A program made the position numbers and the translations under genes. From CAVONV01 sp963697355 (GTDB taxonomy: Bacteria; Acidobacteriota; Vicinamibacteria; Marinacidobacterales; DATDRI01), in assembly GCA_963697355.1 (NCBI GenBank), contig CAVONV010000032.1, forward strand, positions 434,001 through 498,000: 64,000 nt of DNA, read 5' to 3'. The notes beneath the pieces were generated by a model. It saw only the letters and a program-made list of their open reading frames with translations, was not told the DNA's origin and searched no databases. How positions within the stretch are numbered: position 1 is the stretch's first letter; each line of letters begins with the position of its first letter. Below are positions 45,400 through 55,218 of the stretch, one piece after another.

Positions 45400-46773
45400 T
45401 CAGACCATCTCGAGGTAGAAAGCGACGACGACAAACCGCAGCAATACAGCAAGATCGAAGAAGCACAACCATGTGACGACGCCAATGCTGATCCAATCCC
45501 GGTAACGTCGAGGCACAAGAGAGGCAGCGGCCGCGAACCATAGGGCAATGGCGGGAAGCGCGGGAAAGAGATACCGGCCATGGGGCTGGAAATCGCCTAT
45601 GTTTCTCAAGGCTACCGCGACAAGAATCAAAACTCCCGAGAAACTGACGACGTTTCTGACTAGCCTAGTCCGATCGTCTGGGCTGCCACGGAGGTCCCGG
45701 CCTGAGATAGTAGAGACCGCGCCCGCGGCAATCCACGCGTTGAGTGGCCAGAGGGATGCGTAGAGCCAGTCTGGCAGACGTAGGCTTTGCCATCCGAATC
45801 GCGCCCAGAAGCTTTCATGGAGCCAAAAAAAAGCGACACGACCATATTCTCCTCCGAATTCAGAGGAGTCGAAAAGCCGCCGCCAAACGATGCCGGCACT
45901 ATGCACAACTTTGCGCACCTCTACTGGGTAGTACCACGTCAGCAAGGCATGAGAAAAACTCAAGGTAACACCGAGAGTAGTGAGTAGGAGGACGGTTCGT
46001 ACCCAAATGCGTCGTCTGACTTGCAATCCGCAGACGAGAGCGAATAACACCAGCGGAACCGTTGCCAGACCTGTTTTCTTCGAGAGAATACTCGCGGCGA
46101 CGAGCGCAAGGACCGACAGTAACCAAATGAAGCGCTTTTCTACGGCCAATTTGATACATGCTGCAATGGTCGCAGCGTACACCAGGTTGATGGCAGCATC
46201 GCTATTGACCCCAACACCCATCGCTGAGAGTTGTGGAAGAAATACGACGAAACAGAGCGCAAGGAGCGCAAGATCCCGGTCATCGGGAAACGCCCATTTG
46301 ACGAGTAGAGCGAGAACGGTGACGAAGAAAAAAGTAAGAATGACGGAATAGATCCTCAGCAAGTAGAACGCCGCCAACAGTGTTTCAGGCGAGAAAAGGC
46401 GAAGCCACAAAGAGCCCACCATGTAGTAAAGCGGCGGCGAGCGATCTATTTGTGATGGAGCTTGTTTCAGGAAGGAGTCTTCGTGAAAGGTCTTGGCTCT
46501 CGTCTCCGGCTCGGGCCAGGTCAGGTACTTCCAATAATGGTATTTCTCCATACTCTGGAGAATTTGGTCCTGGAGAACAGGATCAGGCTCTACTGGTGTG
46601 AAAGGACTCCCTTCGAGATAGAGCAAGTAGGCGTACTCGAAGTGAGTCGGCTCGTCGGGCACTTGCCATGGCGGAGTCACCAAAGCATAGAGCATGAGCT
46701 TGAGAAGGAAGATAACTAGAAGTAGTATCAAAACCCCCGAATAGCGACGTTTGGACATCGATACGTCGTTCAT
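45400..46773 (-). CDS. DUF2142-like polytopic membrane protein (GT-C-like)
   Basis: 457 residues, about twelve membrane helices. The first loop has TPPWQVPDEPTHFEYAYLLY, the DUF2142 hallmark, and later QAPSQIDRSPPLYYMVGSLWLRLF. SKKTGLATVPL and DFQPHGRYLFPALPAIALWF are conserved in its damaged paralogue at 59648-61006. The family resembles GT-C transferases with the PDE acid pair as a possible catalytic site. No substrate is established. It is divergent from the GT4 gene at 47078. Confidence 0.82.
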   Translation of the reverse strand: MNDVSMSKRRYSGVLILLLVIFLLKLMLYALVTPPWQVPDEPTHFEYAYLLYLEGSPFTPVEPDPVLQDQILQSMEKYHYWKYLTWPEPETRAKTFHEDSFLKQAPSQIDRSPPLYYMVGSLWLRLFSPETLLAAFYLLRIYSVILTFFFVTVLALLVKWAFPDDRDLALLALCFVVFLPQLSAMGVGVNSDAAINLVYAATIAACIKLAVEKRFIWLLSVLALVAASILSKKTGLATVPLVLFALVCGLQVRRRIWVRTVLLLTTLGVTLSFSHALLTWYYPVEVRKVVHSAGIVWRRLFDSSEFGGEYGRVAFFWLHESFWARFGWQSLRLPDWLYASLWPLNAWIAAGAVSTISGRDLRGSPDDRTRLVRNVVSFSGVLILVAVALRNIGDFQPHGRYLFPALPAIALWFAAAASLVPRRYRDWISIGVVTWLCFFDLAVLLRFVVVAFYLEMV

Positions 46774-47077
46774 TCAGAGGTCGTACCCATAGGCTTTTGG
46801 CGGGTTGATCTGGTCTCAGAAACGTTCCCCAAGATGAAGAGAATATAGGGAGCGTAGAAGCCGAAGTCAAATGTACGCCGAATGTTGCGGTGATCGCTCG
46901 TCCGTCTGCGGACGAGGGCCGTTTGCTCCCCTTTCGGAACGGAGGTTTCTCGTTCCGATTCTCGTCTTGTATAATCTCGACATCGTGTTGGTTTTCAAAT
47001 GGTTTTGCTCCCCTGTCTGAGAATGAGACCAAAAGGCACTTCGCGACCTCGTCTGTACGGGGTGTATCGACAACTCC
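46774..47077 (+). promoter_or_regulatory. Divergent intergenic region with two perfect palindromes and a TATAAT
   Basis: Two exact 8-base inverted repeats lie side by side: CTCGTCCG-TCTG-CGGACGAG (46897-46916) and TCGGAACG-9 bases-CGTTCCGA (46934-46958). They are followed 11 bases later by a perfect TATAAT (46970-46975) facing the GT4 gene. Neither can be a terminator for a flanking gene, because both genes start here. Operator sites or a structured leader are the better readings. Confidence 0.45.
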
Positions 47078-48470
47078 ATGCCTAGTCCGTTGTCTCGCAA
47101 GCCTGTCCATCTCCTCATCGTCAGTCACGACGTGGTCAAGAAAAACATGGCTGGCCCGGGAATTCGCTACTGGGAGCTCGCCAATGTTCTCGCCCGCCGC
47201 ATGGAAGTCACGTTGGCCGTTCCGGGCGAAACCGACCTCGGGTCCGAAACGGTAAGGCTGAGAACCTACGAGCCTCGAGACGAGGCCCAACTTCTCGAAG
47301 CGGCAGAAGCAAGTGACATCATCTTCGGTACGCAAGATCTGCTCCACCGCTTTCCCCGGTTGAGTGGTCTGGAAAAGCCCCTCATCGTGGACCTCTACAC
47401 GCCGGCCCTGCTCGAGAATTTGGAGCTCCATCGTCATCTGCCCATGCCCGACCGTCAGTTCAGGCACCAAAACGAGCTCGCGATCATGCTGGATTCTGGT
47501 CCGTCACGGGGATTTCTTTGTTTGTGCAACGGAAAGACAGCTCGACTTCTGGCTCGGAGTCCTACTGGCGGCTCATCGAGTGAACCCCCTGACCTACGAG
47601 CACGATGAAAGCCTGCGTCAGCTCATCGATATCGTGCCCTTTGGTATTCCCAGTGGGCGACCCTGTACTACACGACCCGTGGTCAAGGGTGTCGTACCAG
47701 GTATCGGCGAAAGGGACAAACTCATTTACTGGGGCGGCGGGCTCTGGAACTGGCTGGACCCTCTTACCCCCATTCGAGCGATGCATCACCTTGTCGCCTC
47801 CGAGCCTCATGCCCGCCTGCTCTTTCTCGCCGGCCGGCACCCCAACCCGGGCGTGCCCGATATGGAAATGGCCGTTCGGGCGAAGCGTCTAGCGAAGGAA
47901 TTGGGGCTGCTCGATCAGTGCGTCTTCTTCCTCCATGAATGGATTCCTTACGAAGACCGGGCCAACTACCTTCTCGAAGCTGATGTCGCCGTTAGTGCAC
48001 ACTTGAACCATATCGAGACGCGCCTTTCTTTCCGTACGCGGCTTCTGGACTGTATCTGGACGGGCCTGCCCATGGTCGTGAGTGACGGTGACGCTGTAGC
48101 GAATTGGGTCAAGACTCACGAACTGGGAGCCGTGGTCAAACCGGGCGATGCGGAGGGCATGGCACAAGGCCTACTCCGCATACTACGCCTCCCGGATGCC
48201 GGAGCAAGTCTCAGCCCCAACTTCGAAAAGCTAAGGTCCCATCTGACATGGGAGCACGTCGCTCAGCCTTTGGTGAGGTTCTGCCTTCAGCCGCGGCGGG
48301 CTCGGGATCACAAAGAGCCTTCGAGCCAAACGGCTCTGCTAGCGTCGCCGACGCCCCTTCGACACTTACCGGGTCGTTTCGTCGCCTTCCTTCGTGAGCG
48401 CGGTGCCAAGGGCGCCGCCCGTCAAACAGCGAAGCACATTCTCTGGCGGCTTTCACGGTGGGTCGAGTGA
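47078..48470 (+). pseudogene. GT4-like glycosyltransferase with one frameshift at about 47508
   Basis: Frame 1 gives 140 residues of a GT-B N-terminal domain (LLIVSHDVVKKNMAGPGIRY, DIIFGTQDLLHRFP, LIVDLYTPALLENLE). The next frame continues it (DFFVCATERQLDFWLGVLL, LIYWGGGLWNWLDPL, RLLFLAGRHPNPG, CIWTGLPMVVSDGDAVAN). Removing one G from the G4 run at about 47508-47511 joins them as SRDFFVCATERQ. The restored protein is about 463 residues, normal for the family. Either a true frameshift mutation or a base-call error. Confidence 0.8.
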
Positions 48471-48521
48471 AGTGTGAATCGCGCACCTCTCACGAACTAA
48501 CTCGAATTCAGCGCAGGACAG

Positions 48522-49460
48522 TTAGTCCCGATATCGGGAATAAATGGTGAAGTCGCTATCCTTGGGGCCGGAGAGTGTCGCAACCGGTCGGTAATGGGAC
48601 TCGAAAGTGGGATGGGTTCGAATGGTGCCCAAGGCCCAATCGAAATCCGGCAGATGAACGTAGTAGTCCGGTTTGTACCTCCAGAATCCCCAAGAAAAGT
48701 CTACAGCCGCAACGCGAGGAACGATCTCCGGCACGGTAAGACCAGTCAGATCGATGATCCGATTCCCGGTGTAGTAACCCAGATAGCCGATCTCGATGTA
48801 GGCCACACTTTGACTTGGCGCGGTGTTGTTAACCAGCCACTCGCTAAGAGCCACATAGCTCGGTCCACGAGAGTCTCCGCTTTAATGACGAACGCCTCTG
48901 ATTCTGGGCCCAATGAGCAGGTAACAAACGACGATCATAAATGCGGCCGATACCAGCGCTCGCGGAATCCGAAACCCTCCCTTCTTTGCGACAACATCAG
49001 CAATACTTATTAGTCCCAAGGCGGTGAAGATATAGAGAGCAAATTGTATCGGCAGTTGATACCAAGGGTAGCCAGCTACTCCCAAGACCGCATAGCCGAC
49101 AACGTACAAAGAGACCCAGGCAAGAAAGATGAGCCACCTCCGTCTTTTGACGGTGGAGTAGACGATCCCCGCCAAGACCAACAGCCACCAAAAGTTGAAC
49201 GAAGGCAGTTTGGGATGGATGAACTGGCGCTCCCACCGCTTGAACCAGTTTTCCAGCAACTCTGTGTGGAACGCGCGCCACATATTCGATCGATGTTGAG
49301 CCATCTTGGCCCAGAGAGTGTTTGGCAAGAAAGAACCGAAGTTGTACCAAGCGTAGGCGAATCAGAGCCCAGGAATCGCAAAGCCAAGCAAGCAAGCGCC
49401 CAATGCGAGAGCAGTCTCTTCCCGACCATCCACCACCTACACTGCGGTCCTAGAGCTCAT
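48522..49460 (-). pseudogene. 3' remnant of a GT-C-like membrane protein with three in-frame stops
   Basis: One reading frame runs through 49437-49439 (TAG), 49362-49364 (TGA), 48882-48884 (TAA) and ends at 48522. Across the stops it reads LGFAIPGL*FAYAWYNFGSFLPNTLWAK, membrane helices, then RIRGVRH*SGDSRGPSYVALSEWL and GYLGYYTGNRIIDLTGL. YNFGSFLPNTLWAK matches WNYGSYLPNTLYAK in the intact neighbour at 49486-51984, so this is the C-terminal half of a related gene. The N-terminal half is missing. It lost function by nonsense mutation without frameshifts. Confidence 0.78.
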
Positions 49461-49485
49461 AAAGGGGTCGTTTCTCTATCAAGAC

Positions 49486-51984
49486 TTAGTTCGCCGTCAC
49501 GTGGAAGGTTCCTCTCCAGAAAATACCTTCGGCGTCCTCTGATTTTGCCCAAAACTCCGCTTCATGTATACCTTCGGCAAGAACACCTCGATTCACCCGC
49601 ATTCTGAACACGGCCCGATCCGCGAATCGATTGGAGGCAAATTCCTCGAGGTCTCGACCACTGACTTCGATCCCGGCCTCGGCGATTGAGCGCCCGTCCA
49701 CCCTGAGCTCCACTCTGTCTATCTTTTTGACTCCAAAACACCAACCTGATATCAAATAATCTCCTTTTCGAAGAACGGGCTGATCGGCATCACCCAAGAC
49801 GACAAGCCGATCTCCTTTTCGGAACAAAGAATAATAGAACAAGTACCGGTTTGTTGCGTCGTTGACCTGAAAAGCCGCAATTTCGTCATAGTTTTCGAGC
49901 CAGATAGCGTCCACGATTCGACCCGAGTGAAACAGCAGATGGCTCGGATCCATGATCGTCAGCAGATACGGAATCCGGTGTGGACTTTCGGCGGGGAAAT
50001 GGAAAGGTAGATAGTCCGCGCGGTGAACGAGCGAATATAGGTCCCAGATCCAGTTGCCACAGCCGAATCCGACAATCCCAATTTCCTCCATAGCAATGGA
50101 CGCATCTGCCGGCAGGTATTCGTCGACGAACGAAGATATTTCCTCGAAAGTTTCATACCGCTTCAATCCGTTCATGTGGTCCACGTACCATTGTCCGTAA
50201 AAGTAGCTACTGAGGCTGCAAACCTCCAATCCCAGCACACACCAGAGCGTTATGTATCGGAGGGCCGCCAAGCCGCTGCCCCGAAGGTGGAGCAGGCCCA
50301 ATCTATGTGTCACCGAATCCAGCCCGAGAGCATAGACGGCTGGGAACATGGACATAGGGACCACGAAATACCAAATGAAAAATGGTGCGTACAGAACATG
50401 ATAAGCTAACAGGTAGACAACACCCGCCAGCAAGGCAATTCCGGGAAAGATGTGGAACAGTCGTTTTCCTGACAATACCAAACCGCAGAGAAACACCGCA
50501 AGCCAAAGCCGGCTATGCTCCAGTACTCCCTCGAGGTACGAAGGTGCCCCCCACAAAAATCCGTCAGTGAAGAAAGACATCACCCGTCGAACGAAAAGCT
50601 GAGCGGAACGAGGAAAACCCAACAGAGTCTTTGCATAAAGAGTGTTGGGTAGATATGATCCGTAATTCCACTGGGCATAGAGCAGAAAAGGCAGCAACAC
50701 CGAAATATAGAGCACGCCCGCCAGGCACAGTTGCTTGAATCGTCGCTTGAAAATAAGCACCAAGCACAAGAGTGCTAACAAAACGACCGAGTCCGGTCGG
50801 GTCAAGGTGGCCAACGCCATGAGACAGGCCGCGGCATAGAAACGCTCTCTGACGAAGAAATGGATCGCCGCCAAGAGCATCATGATGACGGCGTTCGTCT
50901 CCATGCCCAAAACACGGTAGAAAGGGGGGAACAAAGCAAACATCACCGCACCCGACAGAGCCGCAAATTCGGAGAAGTTCTTCGACAAAAGCAGGTAGAC
51001 CAAAACCGCCGAAACCAAGATCGACGCTAGACTGATCACCGCGCTCGTGACTGGAATGCTACTGCCGATGAAACCCGAAAGTCCCAGGATGACGGCGAAG
51101 AGCGGCGCTGTCGTTCCGAGGACCTTCTCGCCGAGATTGAACACTAGGCCGTTCCCACTGGCCAGGTTTCCCGCATATCGGTACGTTATGAATGCATCGT
51201 CCTCGGCACCAAGCAACTTCGAGTGAGTGTTGTTTTGGAGAATCCAGGCGATACCAACCAAGACAATCACAAAGCTGATGGCACTCACAAAAACCACTGA
51301 AGCGGGCGACGCTCGAGGGCCGGTTTGCTCTAACGGCCGGATTCCTTTTTTGAAGGAGATTAGACAGTAGAGCTGGATCGCAACAAGTAACGCAAGGCCG
51401 GCAAGGCCTGCCTGCTTGATCCGAGCGTCTTTGTTTCGATATAGCAGAGAGAAGAGCGTTTCTCTTCGAGCGCGTTGATGAATCTCGAAAAGGAGGAGCT
51501 CGGATACGATTTCACCGTCGATTTCAGTGGACAAGGCCGGAAGTGAACGCGAAGAAGGAACCACGAGAAATCGGAAAGGCGCCGAGGACGAACTGAGCTC
51601 CAAACGAACTTCTCCCAAAGAGTGCTCCTTAGGAATCCATAGGGACTCGACGGAAAGGGGACTTCCGCGGAGATCCAGTTCGCCAGAAGCCAGCTCTTCA
51701 TCGTTCGAGAGATTCCTCAGCGAGTAACGACAGGTTACGGTCTCGCCAGAAGCCTTGAACACAGAGAAGCGTATGAAGTTGAAGGGCACACCGGGGGCAA
51801 ACGTTTGGACCACCTGTGACGCTTCGCGAGTCTCGAGCTGATCGCTCGTCGCAAACGGTGTGGAATATAGGAGAGCCCGACGTTCAATGGGATAGACGAA
51901 CACCAGGTAGAAGAGTAAGAGTGCGGGTAGCAAAACAACCAGAATAAGGGGTGTTTGGCCCTCGAACTGACTGCGAGTACTCAT
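49486..51984 (-). CDS. GT-C-like membrane protein with N- and C-terminal beta domains
   Basis: 832 residues. One helix, then about 150 periplasmic beta residues (FSVFKASGETVTCRYSL, SLGEVRLELSSSSAPFRFL). A second part has about ten helices with the loop GAEDDAFITYRYAGNLASGNG and FNLGEKVLGTTAPL, typical of GT-C mannosyl-/arabinosyltransferase-like proteins, and WNYGSYLPNTLYAK. A final 80-residue Ig-like segment (YLISGWCFGVKKIDRVELRVDGR, IHEAEFWAKSEDAEG) closes it. The acidic DD pair is the likely catalytic site. Glycan transfer on the outer face of the inner membrane is inferred. Confidence 0.82.
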   Translation of the reverse strand: MSTRSQFEGQTPLILVVLLPALLLFYLVFVYPIERRALLYSTPFATSDQLETREASQVVQTFAPGVPFNFIRFSVFKASGETVTCRYSLRNLSNDEELASGELDLRGSPLSVESLWIPKEHSLGEVRLELSSSSAPFRFLVVPSSRSLPALSTEIDGEIVSELLLFEIHQRARRETLFSLLYRNKDARIKQAGLAGLALLVAIQLYCLISFKKGIRPLEQTGPRASPASVVFVSAISFVIVLVGIAWILQNNTHSKLLGAEDDAFITYRYAGNLASGNGLVFNLGEKVLGTTAPLFAVILGLSGFIGSSIPVTSAVISLASILVSAVLVYLLLSKNFSEFAALSGAVMFALFPPFYRVLGMETNAVIMMLLAAIHFFVRERFYAAACLMALATLTRPDSVVLLALLCLVLIFKRRFKQLCLAGVLYISVLLPFLLYAQWNYGSYLPNTLYAKTLLGFPRSAQLFVRRVMSFFTDGFLWGAPSYLEGVLEHSRLWLAVFLCGLVLSGKRLFHIFPGIALLAGVVYLLAYHVLYAPFFIWYFVVPMSMFPAVYALGLDSVTHRLGLLHLRGSGLAALRYITLWCVLGLEVCSLSSYFYGQWYVDHMNGLKRYETFEEISSFVDEYLPADASIAMEEIGIVGFGCGNWIWDLYSLVHRADYLPFHFPAESPHRIPYLLTIMDPSHLLFHSGRIVDAIWLENYDEIAAFQVNDATNRYLFYYSLFRKGDRLVVLGDADQPVLRKGDYLISGWCFGVKKIDRVELRVDGRSIAEAGIEVSGRDLEEFASNRFADRAVFRMRVNRGVLAEGIHEAEFWAKSEDAEGIFWRGTFHVTAN

Positions 51985-52032
51985 TTGTCAGAGCCGCAAA
52001 TCGGTCTACTCTTTTCTTTCGGACGGATCGGG

Positions 52033-53682
52033 TCATACATTGATTTCTTCAAACGAAGCGATGGCATAGAGATGATAGAAGAGGCGTTGGCCGGATGCGT
52101 TGAAGAATCGTCCGAACTCCCCGACGTGAACATGTTCGAAAAACTCTTTCAGGAATCTTTCCAGCATACTCTTGGTGAAAAAATTGAAGTGTGTCGTCTC
52201 GAAGAAATGGTGCATGATGACATTGTGCTCGACGCATTCAACGAGCGGCCCCAGGTTAGGAACGGACAAGATGAGATTCTTTCGGGTCACCCGTTTGATC
52301 TCTTGCAGTGCCTTCTCCGGGCTCCGGAGGTGTTCCAAGACTTCGAACATAATCACGGTATCGAACGAGTCGTCCTCGAATTCCAGCTCCTCCGCACTCA
52401 TGAAGTAGGCCTCGATGGAACGACCAGCCTCCTTGGCGATGGCGTCGTCCCACTCAATTCCGACACACTCAAAACCCCTTTTGTTCAATTCCTTGCCGAA
52501 AACTCCGATGCCGCAACCGACATCCAAGATACGGTGCCCCGCGTGCTCAGACGTCAGTTCGAGCATCTCTTTTGAGGCAACCGTCGTGGGCGGACCTGAG
52601 GCATAAAGGTCTTCTCTATGCAGCATCGTAACCGCCGACGTCTCTTTGTCCTTCATGATATCCGTGTAGATCCGTTTCATCGCCGTGTTGCGGATGACGG
52701 ATTCGGCCGGCGGGTTGCCCTCTAGATCATAAGGACCCTCAAACTGCCATTGGGATCCTCGGGTGAGGCGTGAATTGGGCGCGGCTGAAGTTGGTTTGTG
52801 CCCGATGACATAGCATTCGAAGGGTCGGTCGAACGCCATCATGCCCGCCAGCGTCCCATGGACGCTCTGCAACGCCTGCTGGAGACGCAACAACGCCACG
52901 TATCTGGCCCGCAGAATCTCGTTGGCTTGTATGATCACGTCCCCAACGAGCGGCCAAACGCAAACCTTCTGAACCAGTCGTTTGATCCGCCGTATCCATC
53001 GCCGGTGCGCCCGATCGCTCTTGAGGGGAGACTCCCACAAATGGTCGATCGACACTTTTGCGAAATTCTCTAGGTTTTCTAGAGGAAACAGACCTTCAAA
53101 ATCTGGGACGGTCAGTGAAGCTGCCCCGAGAAGTGTGGGCGTGTGCGGGTTCTCACCCTCTTCGATCTCGTGAAATCCGCAGTGATTCAGAAAAAACATG
53201 AGCAAACGTGGGTGGTAAAGCGCCTCGTGACCGAAATGCATGTGGAACAGCTCCAAATGCGACATGGGCGAGCGGGGATTCGGCGTTGCAACAACGAGAC
53301 GCCCTCCAGGCTTGAGAGCCCGGTAACATAGGCGGATCATCTTCAGGACATTCTCATATGGCAGGTGTTCCACCAAGTGTGCGGAGTAGAGGCCTTCCAG
53401 GCTTTCTTCTTCCACACTCTCGAGGTAGCGAATGACATCTCGTTCCACTACGGGGACACCGCGAGCGCGAAGACTCTCGCACTGCGTCGGGTCGGAATCG
53501 ACACCCAGGGCATCGATCCCACTTTGAATCAGAAGTTGAACGAACTCCCCAGTCCCGCATCCGAGGTCAACAACTCGTCGACATCCCTCGAACAGCGGTA
53601 GATAGAAGCCACGAATGGCTACCTGTGATTCGGTGGTAACCCCGATGTAGCGCAAAAAAGCAGAATCGAGTCCCGGTTCCAT
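52033..53682 (-). CDS. Tandem SAM methyltransferase (two catalytic domains)
   Basis: 549 residues containing two complete class I methyltransferase domains. The first (about 35-160) has VVDLGCGTGEFVQLL, LGVDSDPTQCESL, AHLVEHLPYENV and LKPGGRLVVATPN. The second (about 385-500) has ILDVGCGIGVFGKEL, IEWDDA, DSFDTVIMFEVLEHL and LILSVPNLG. Between them is a helical linker (LRARYVALLRLQQALQS). Two-domain methyltransferases beside Wzm/Wzt can cap the growing O-polysaccharide chain, as WbdD does. Here that is a hypothesis based on context. Confidence 0.85.
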   Translation of the reverse strand: MEPGLDSAFLRYIGVTTESQVAIRGFYLPLFEGCRRVVDLGCGTGEFVQLLIQSGIDALGVDSDPTQCESLRARGVPVVERDVIRYLESVEEESLEGLYSAHLVEHLPYENVLKMIRLCYRALKPGGRLVVATPNPRSPMSHLELFHMHFGHEALYHPRLLMFFLNHCGFHEIEEGENPHTPTLLGAASLTVPDFEGLFPLENLENFAKVSIDHLWESPLKSDRAHRRWIRRIKRLVQKVCVWPLVGDVIIQANEILRARYVALLRLQQALQSVHGTLAGMMAFDRPFECYVIGHKPTSAAPNSRLTRGSQWQFEGPYDLEGNPPAESVIRNTAMKRIYTDIMKDKETSAVTMLHREDLYASGPPTTVASKEMLELTSEHAGHRILDVGCGIGVFGKELNKRGFECVGIEWDDAIAKEAGRSIEAYFMSAEELEFEDDSFDTVIMFEVLEHLRSPEKALQEIKRVTRKNLILSVPNLGPLVECVEHNVIMHHFFETTHFNFFTKSMLERFLKEFFEHVHVGEFGRFFNASGQRLFYHLYAIASFEEINV

Positions 53683-53882
53683 GATCTCAGCTTTCTTTCC
53701 TTATCAAGGTCTTGACACACTCCTCATCCGAATGGAACGGCTAATCCGTCAGAACGACTCAAGAGCACGCCCCCAAAACCCGGGCATTGACTCGAAGCAC
53801 GGATGAGTCTATGCCAATCAAGCCCTTGTTGTCAGCAGGGCACCAGGTGTCTCAACACGGTAGAAGAATCGACACTTCTAAG

Positions 53883-55121
53883 TCAGCCGTCCAGTACTTT
53901 TTCATAAAGATCGCGCCACCGCCGGGTCACGTTTTCCCAAGTGTAGACTTGCTTGACCTTGTTGCGGCCATTCCTACCAAGGCGTCGTCTGAGATCTTTC
54001 GAATTCAGTAAACGCAGCAATGCAATCCCTAGGGAATCAGGGTCTCGCGGCGGAACCAGCAAACCATCCTCTCCGTCAGAAACGACCGTGGGGATGGCAC
54101 CGGACCGGCAACCCACGACCGGCTTTCCGGCCGCCCATGCCTCCAGAAAAGCGATGCCAAATGACTCGTTCCAAGAGGGATAGGCAAATACGTCGCACGC
54201 AGCGAAAAGGTCTGCCTTTTCGTTGTCGTTGAAATTCTGGAGGTAGATGACTCGTTCCTTTTCATGAGGCGCGAGTTGGACGTGCATTTGCTCTTCAAAG
54301 TCAGGCGCGAACCGCGTGCGCGCTCCTGCAATCAAGAGACGTGCTTCGGGCCGCTCTTGCCAAACCCGTTTCATGGCAGGGATCAAAGAGCCCACACCCT
54401 TGCGCGAAGCTTGCTGGCCAATGAACGCAATCAATGGTCGGTCTTCGATCGAGTAGCGCTCACGGATCACGGTGCCGTCGGCTTTTTCAAACGCTTCGGT
54501 ATCGATGCCAATACCGGTGACGGCGATCTTATCCTCGGGCACCTCCCACGACTCCACCAAATAGTCTCGCTCGAAGCTCGAAAGTGCAATATAGGCATCG
54601 GCCCGTTGAATGGCCTTGTAGATCATCGTTCGCTGATAGCCCCATTCATCCAACGGATGCAATGCACCTACAAAAACGATGGGCTTGTTACTTCGCCTGC
54701 AGGCTGTCAAGGTCGTATACATATGGAGCAACGGGAACGAAGCGGCCGCGACAAGATCGCACTCGAACTCTTCCACCATGTGCCTCAAACCGGGAACGAT
54801 AGGACCCGAGTACCACGTGCGGATACGCTCGTGCCCAGGTAACCTGAGACGGTAGAAGAGACGCTGCAATTCAAACAAAAAAGGTCCAAGCTTGTTGAAG
54901 ACCGCCAAACGTTTGACATGGACGCCGTTCAAATCAAACTCACCGGGAGGAAGCAAAGGTTGGCTCGGGTCAATGAACGCCTCGGCATTGTAGCCATTGG
55001 GCGTCATGACCGTGACGCGGTCCCCGTGATCCGCAACGAGACGCTCCGAAATCCCCTGAACCAGCAACTCGCTGCCGCCAATCGCAGGAGAGTAGCCATG
55101 TACTACGTGCAGAATGTTCAT
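53883..55121 (-). CDS. GT4 glycosyltransferase
   Basis: 412 residues, GT-B fold. N-terminal HVVHGYSPAIGGSELLVQGI. C-terminal LIAFIGQQASRKGVGSLIPA, RLLIAGARTRFAP and YPSWNESFGIAFLEAWAAGKPVV, the nucleotide-sugar site with its E-x7-E. It follows the Wzt gene by about 100 bases and precedes the tandem methyltransferase by about 200. It probably elongates the polysaccharide exported by Wzm/Wzt. Confidence 0.88.
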   Translation of the reverse strand: MNILHVVHGYSPAIGGSELLVQGISERLVADHGDRVTVMTPNGYNAEAFIDPSQPLLPPGEFDLNGVHVKRLAVFNKLGPFLFELQRLFYRLRLPGHERIRTWYSGPIVPGLRHMVEEFECDLVAAASFPLLHMYTTLTACRRSNKPIVFVGALHPLDEWGYQRTMIYKAIQRADAYIALSSFERDYLVESWEVPEDKIAVTGIGIDTEAFEKADGTVIRERYSIEDRPLIAFIGQQASRKGVGSLIPAMKRVWQERPEARLLIAGARTRFAPDFEEQMHVQLAPHEKERVIYLQNFNDNEKADLFAACDVFAYPSWNESFGIAFLEAWAAGKPVVGCRSGAIPTVVSDGEDGLLVPPRDPDSLGIALLRLLNSKDLRRRLGRNGRNKVKQVYTWENVTRRWRDLYEKVLDG

Positions 55122-55218
55122 GGGTCCACTCGGTTCGAGTCGATGTCTTCGAGCGAGTGGTGCTTCAATCGATGAGCCTCGAAACAGATTCTTGGGAGAA
55201 TCCCTGTCTCATCAACTG

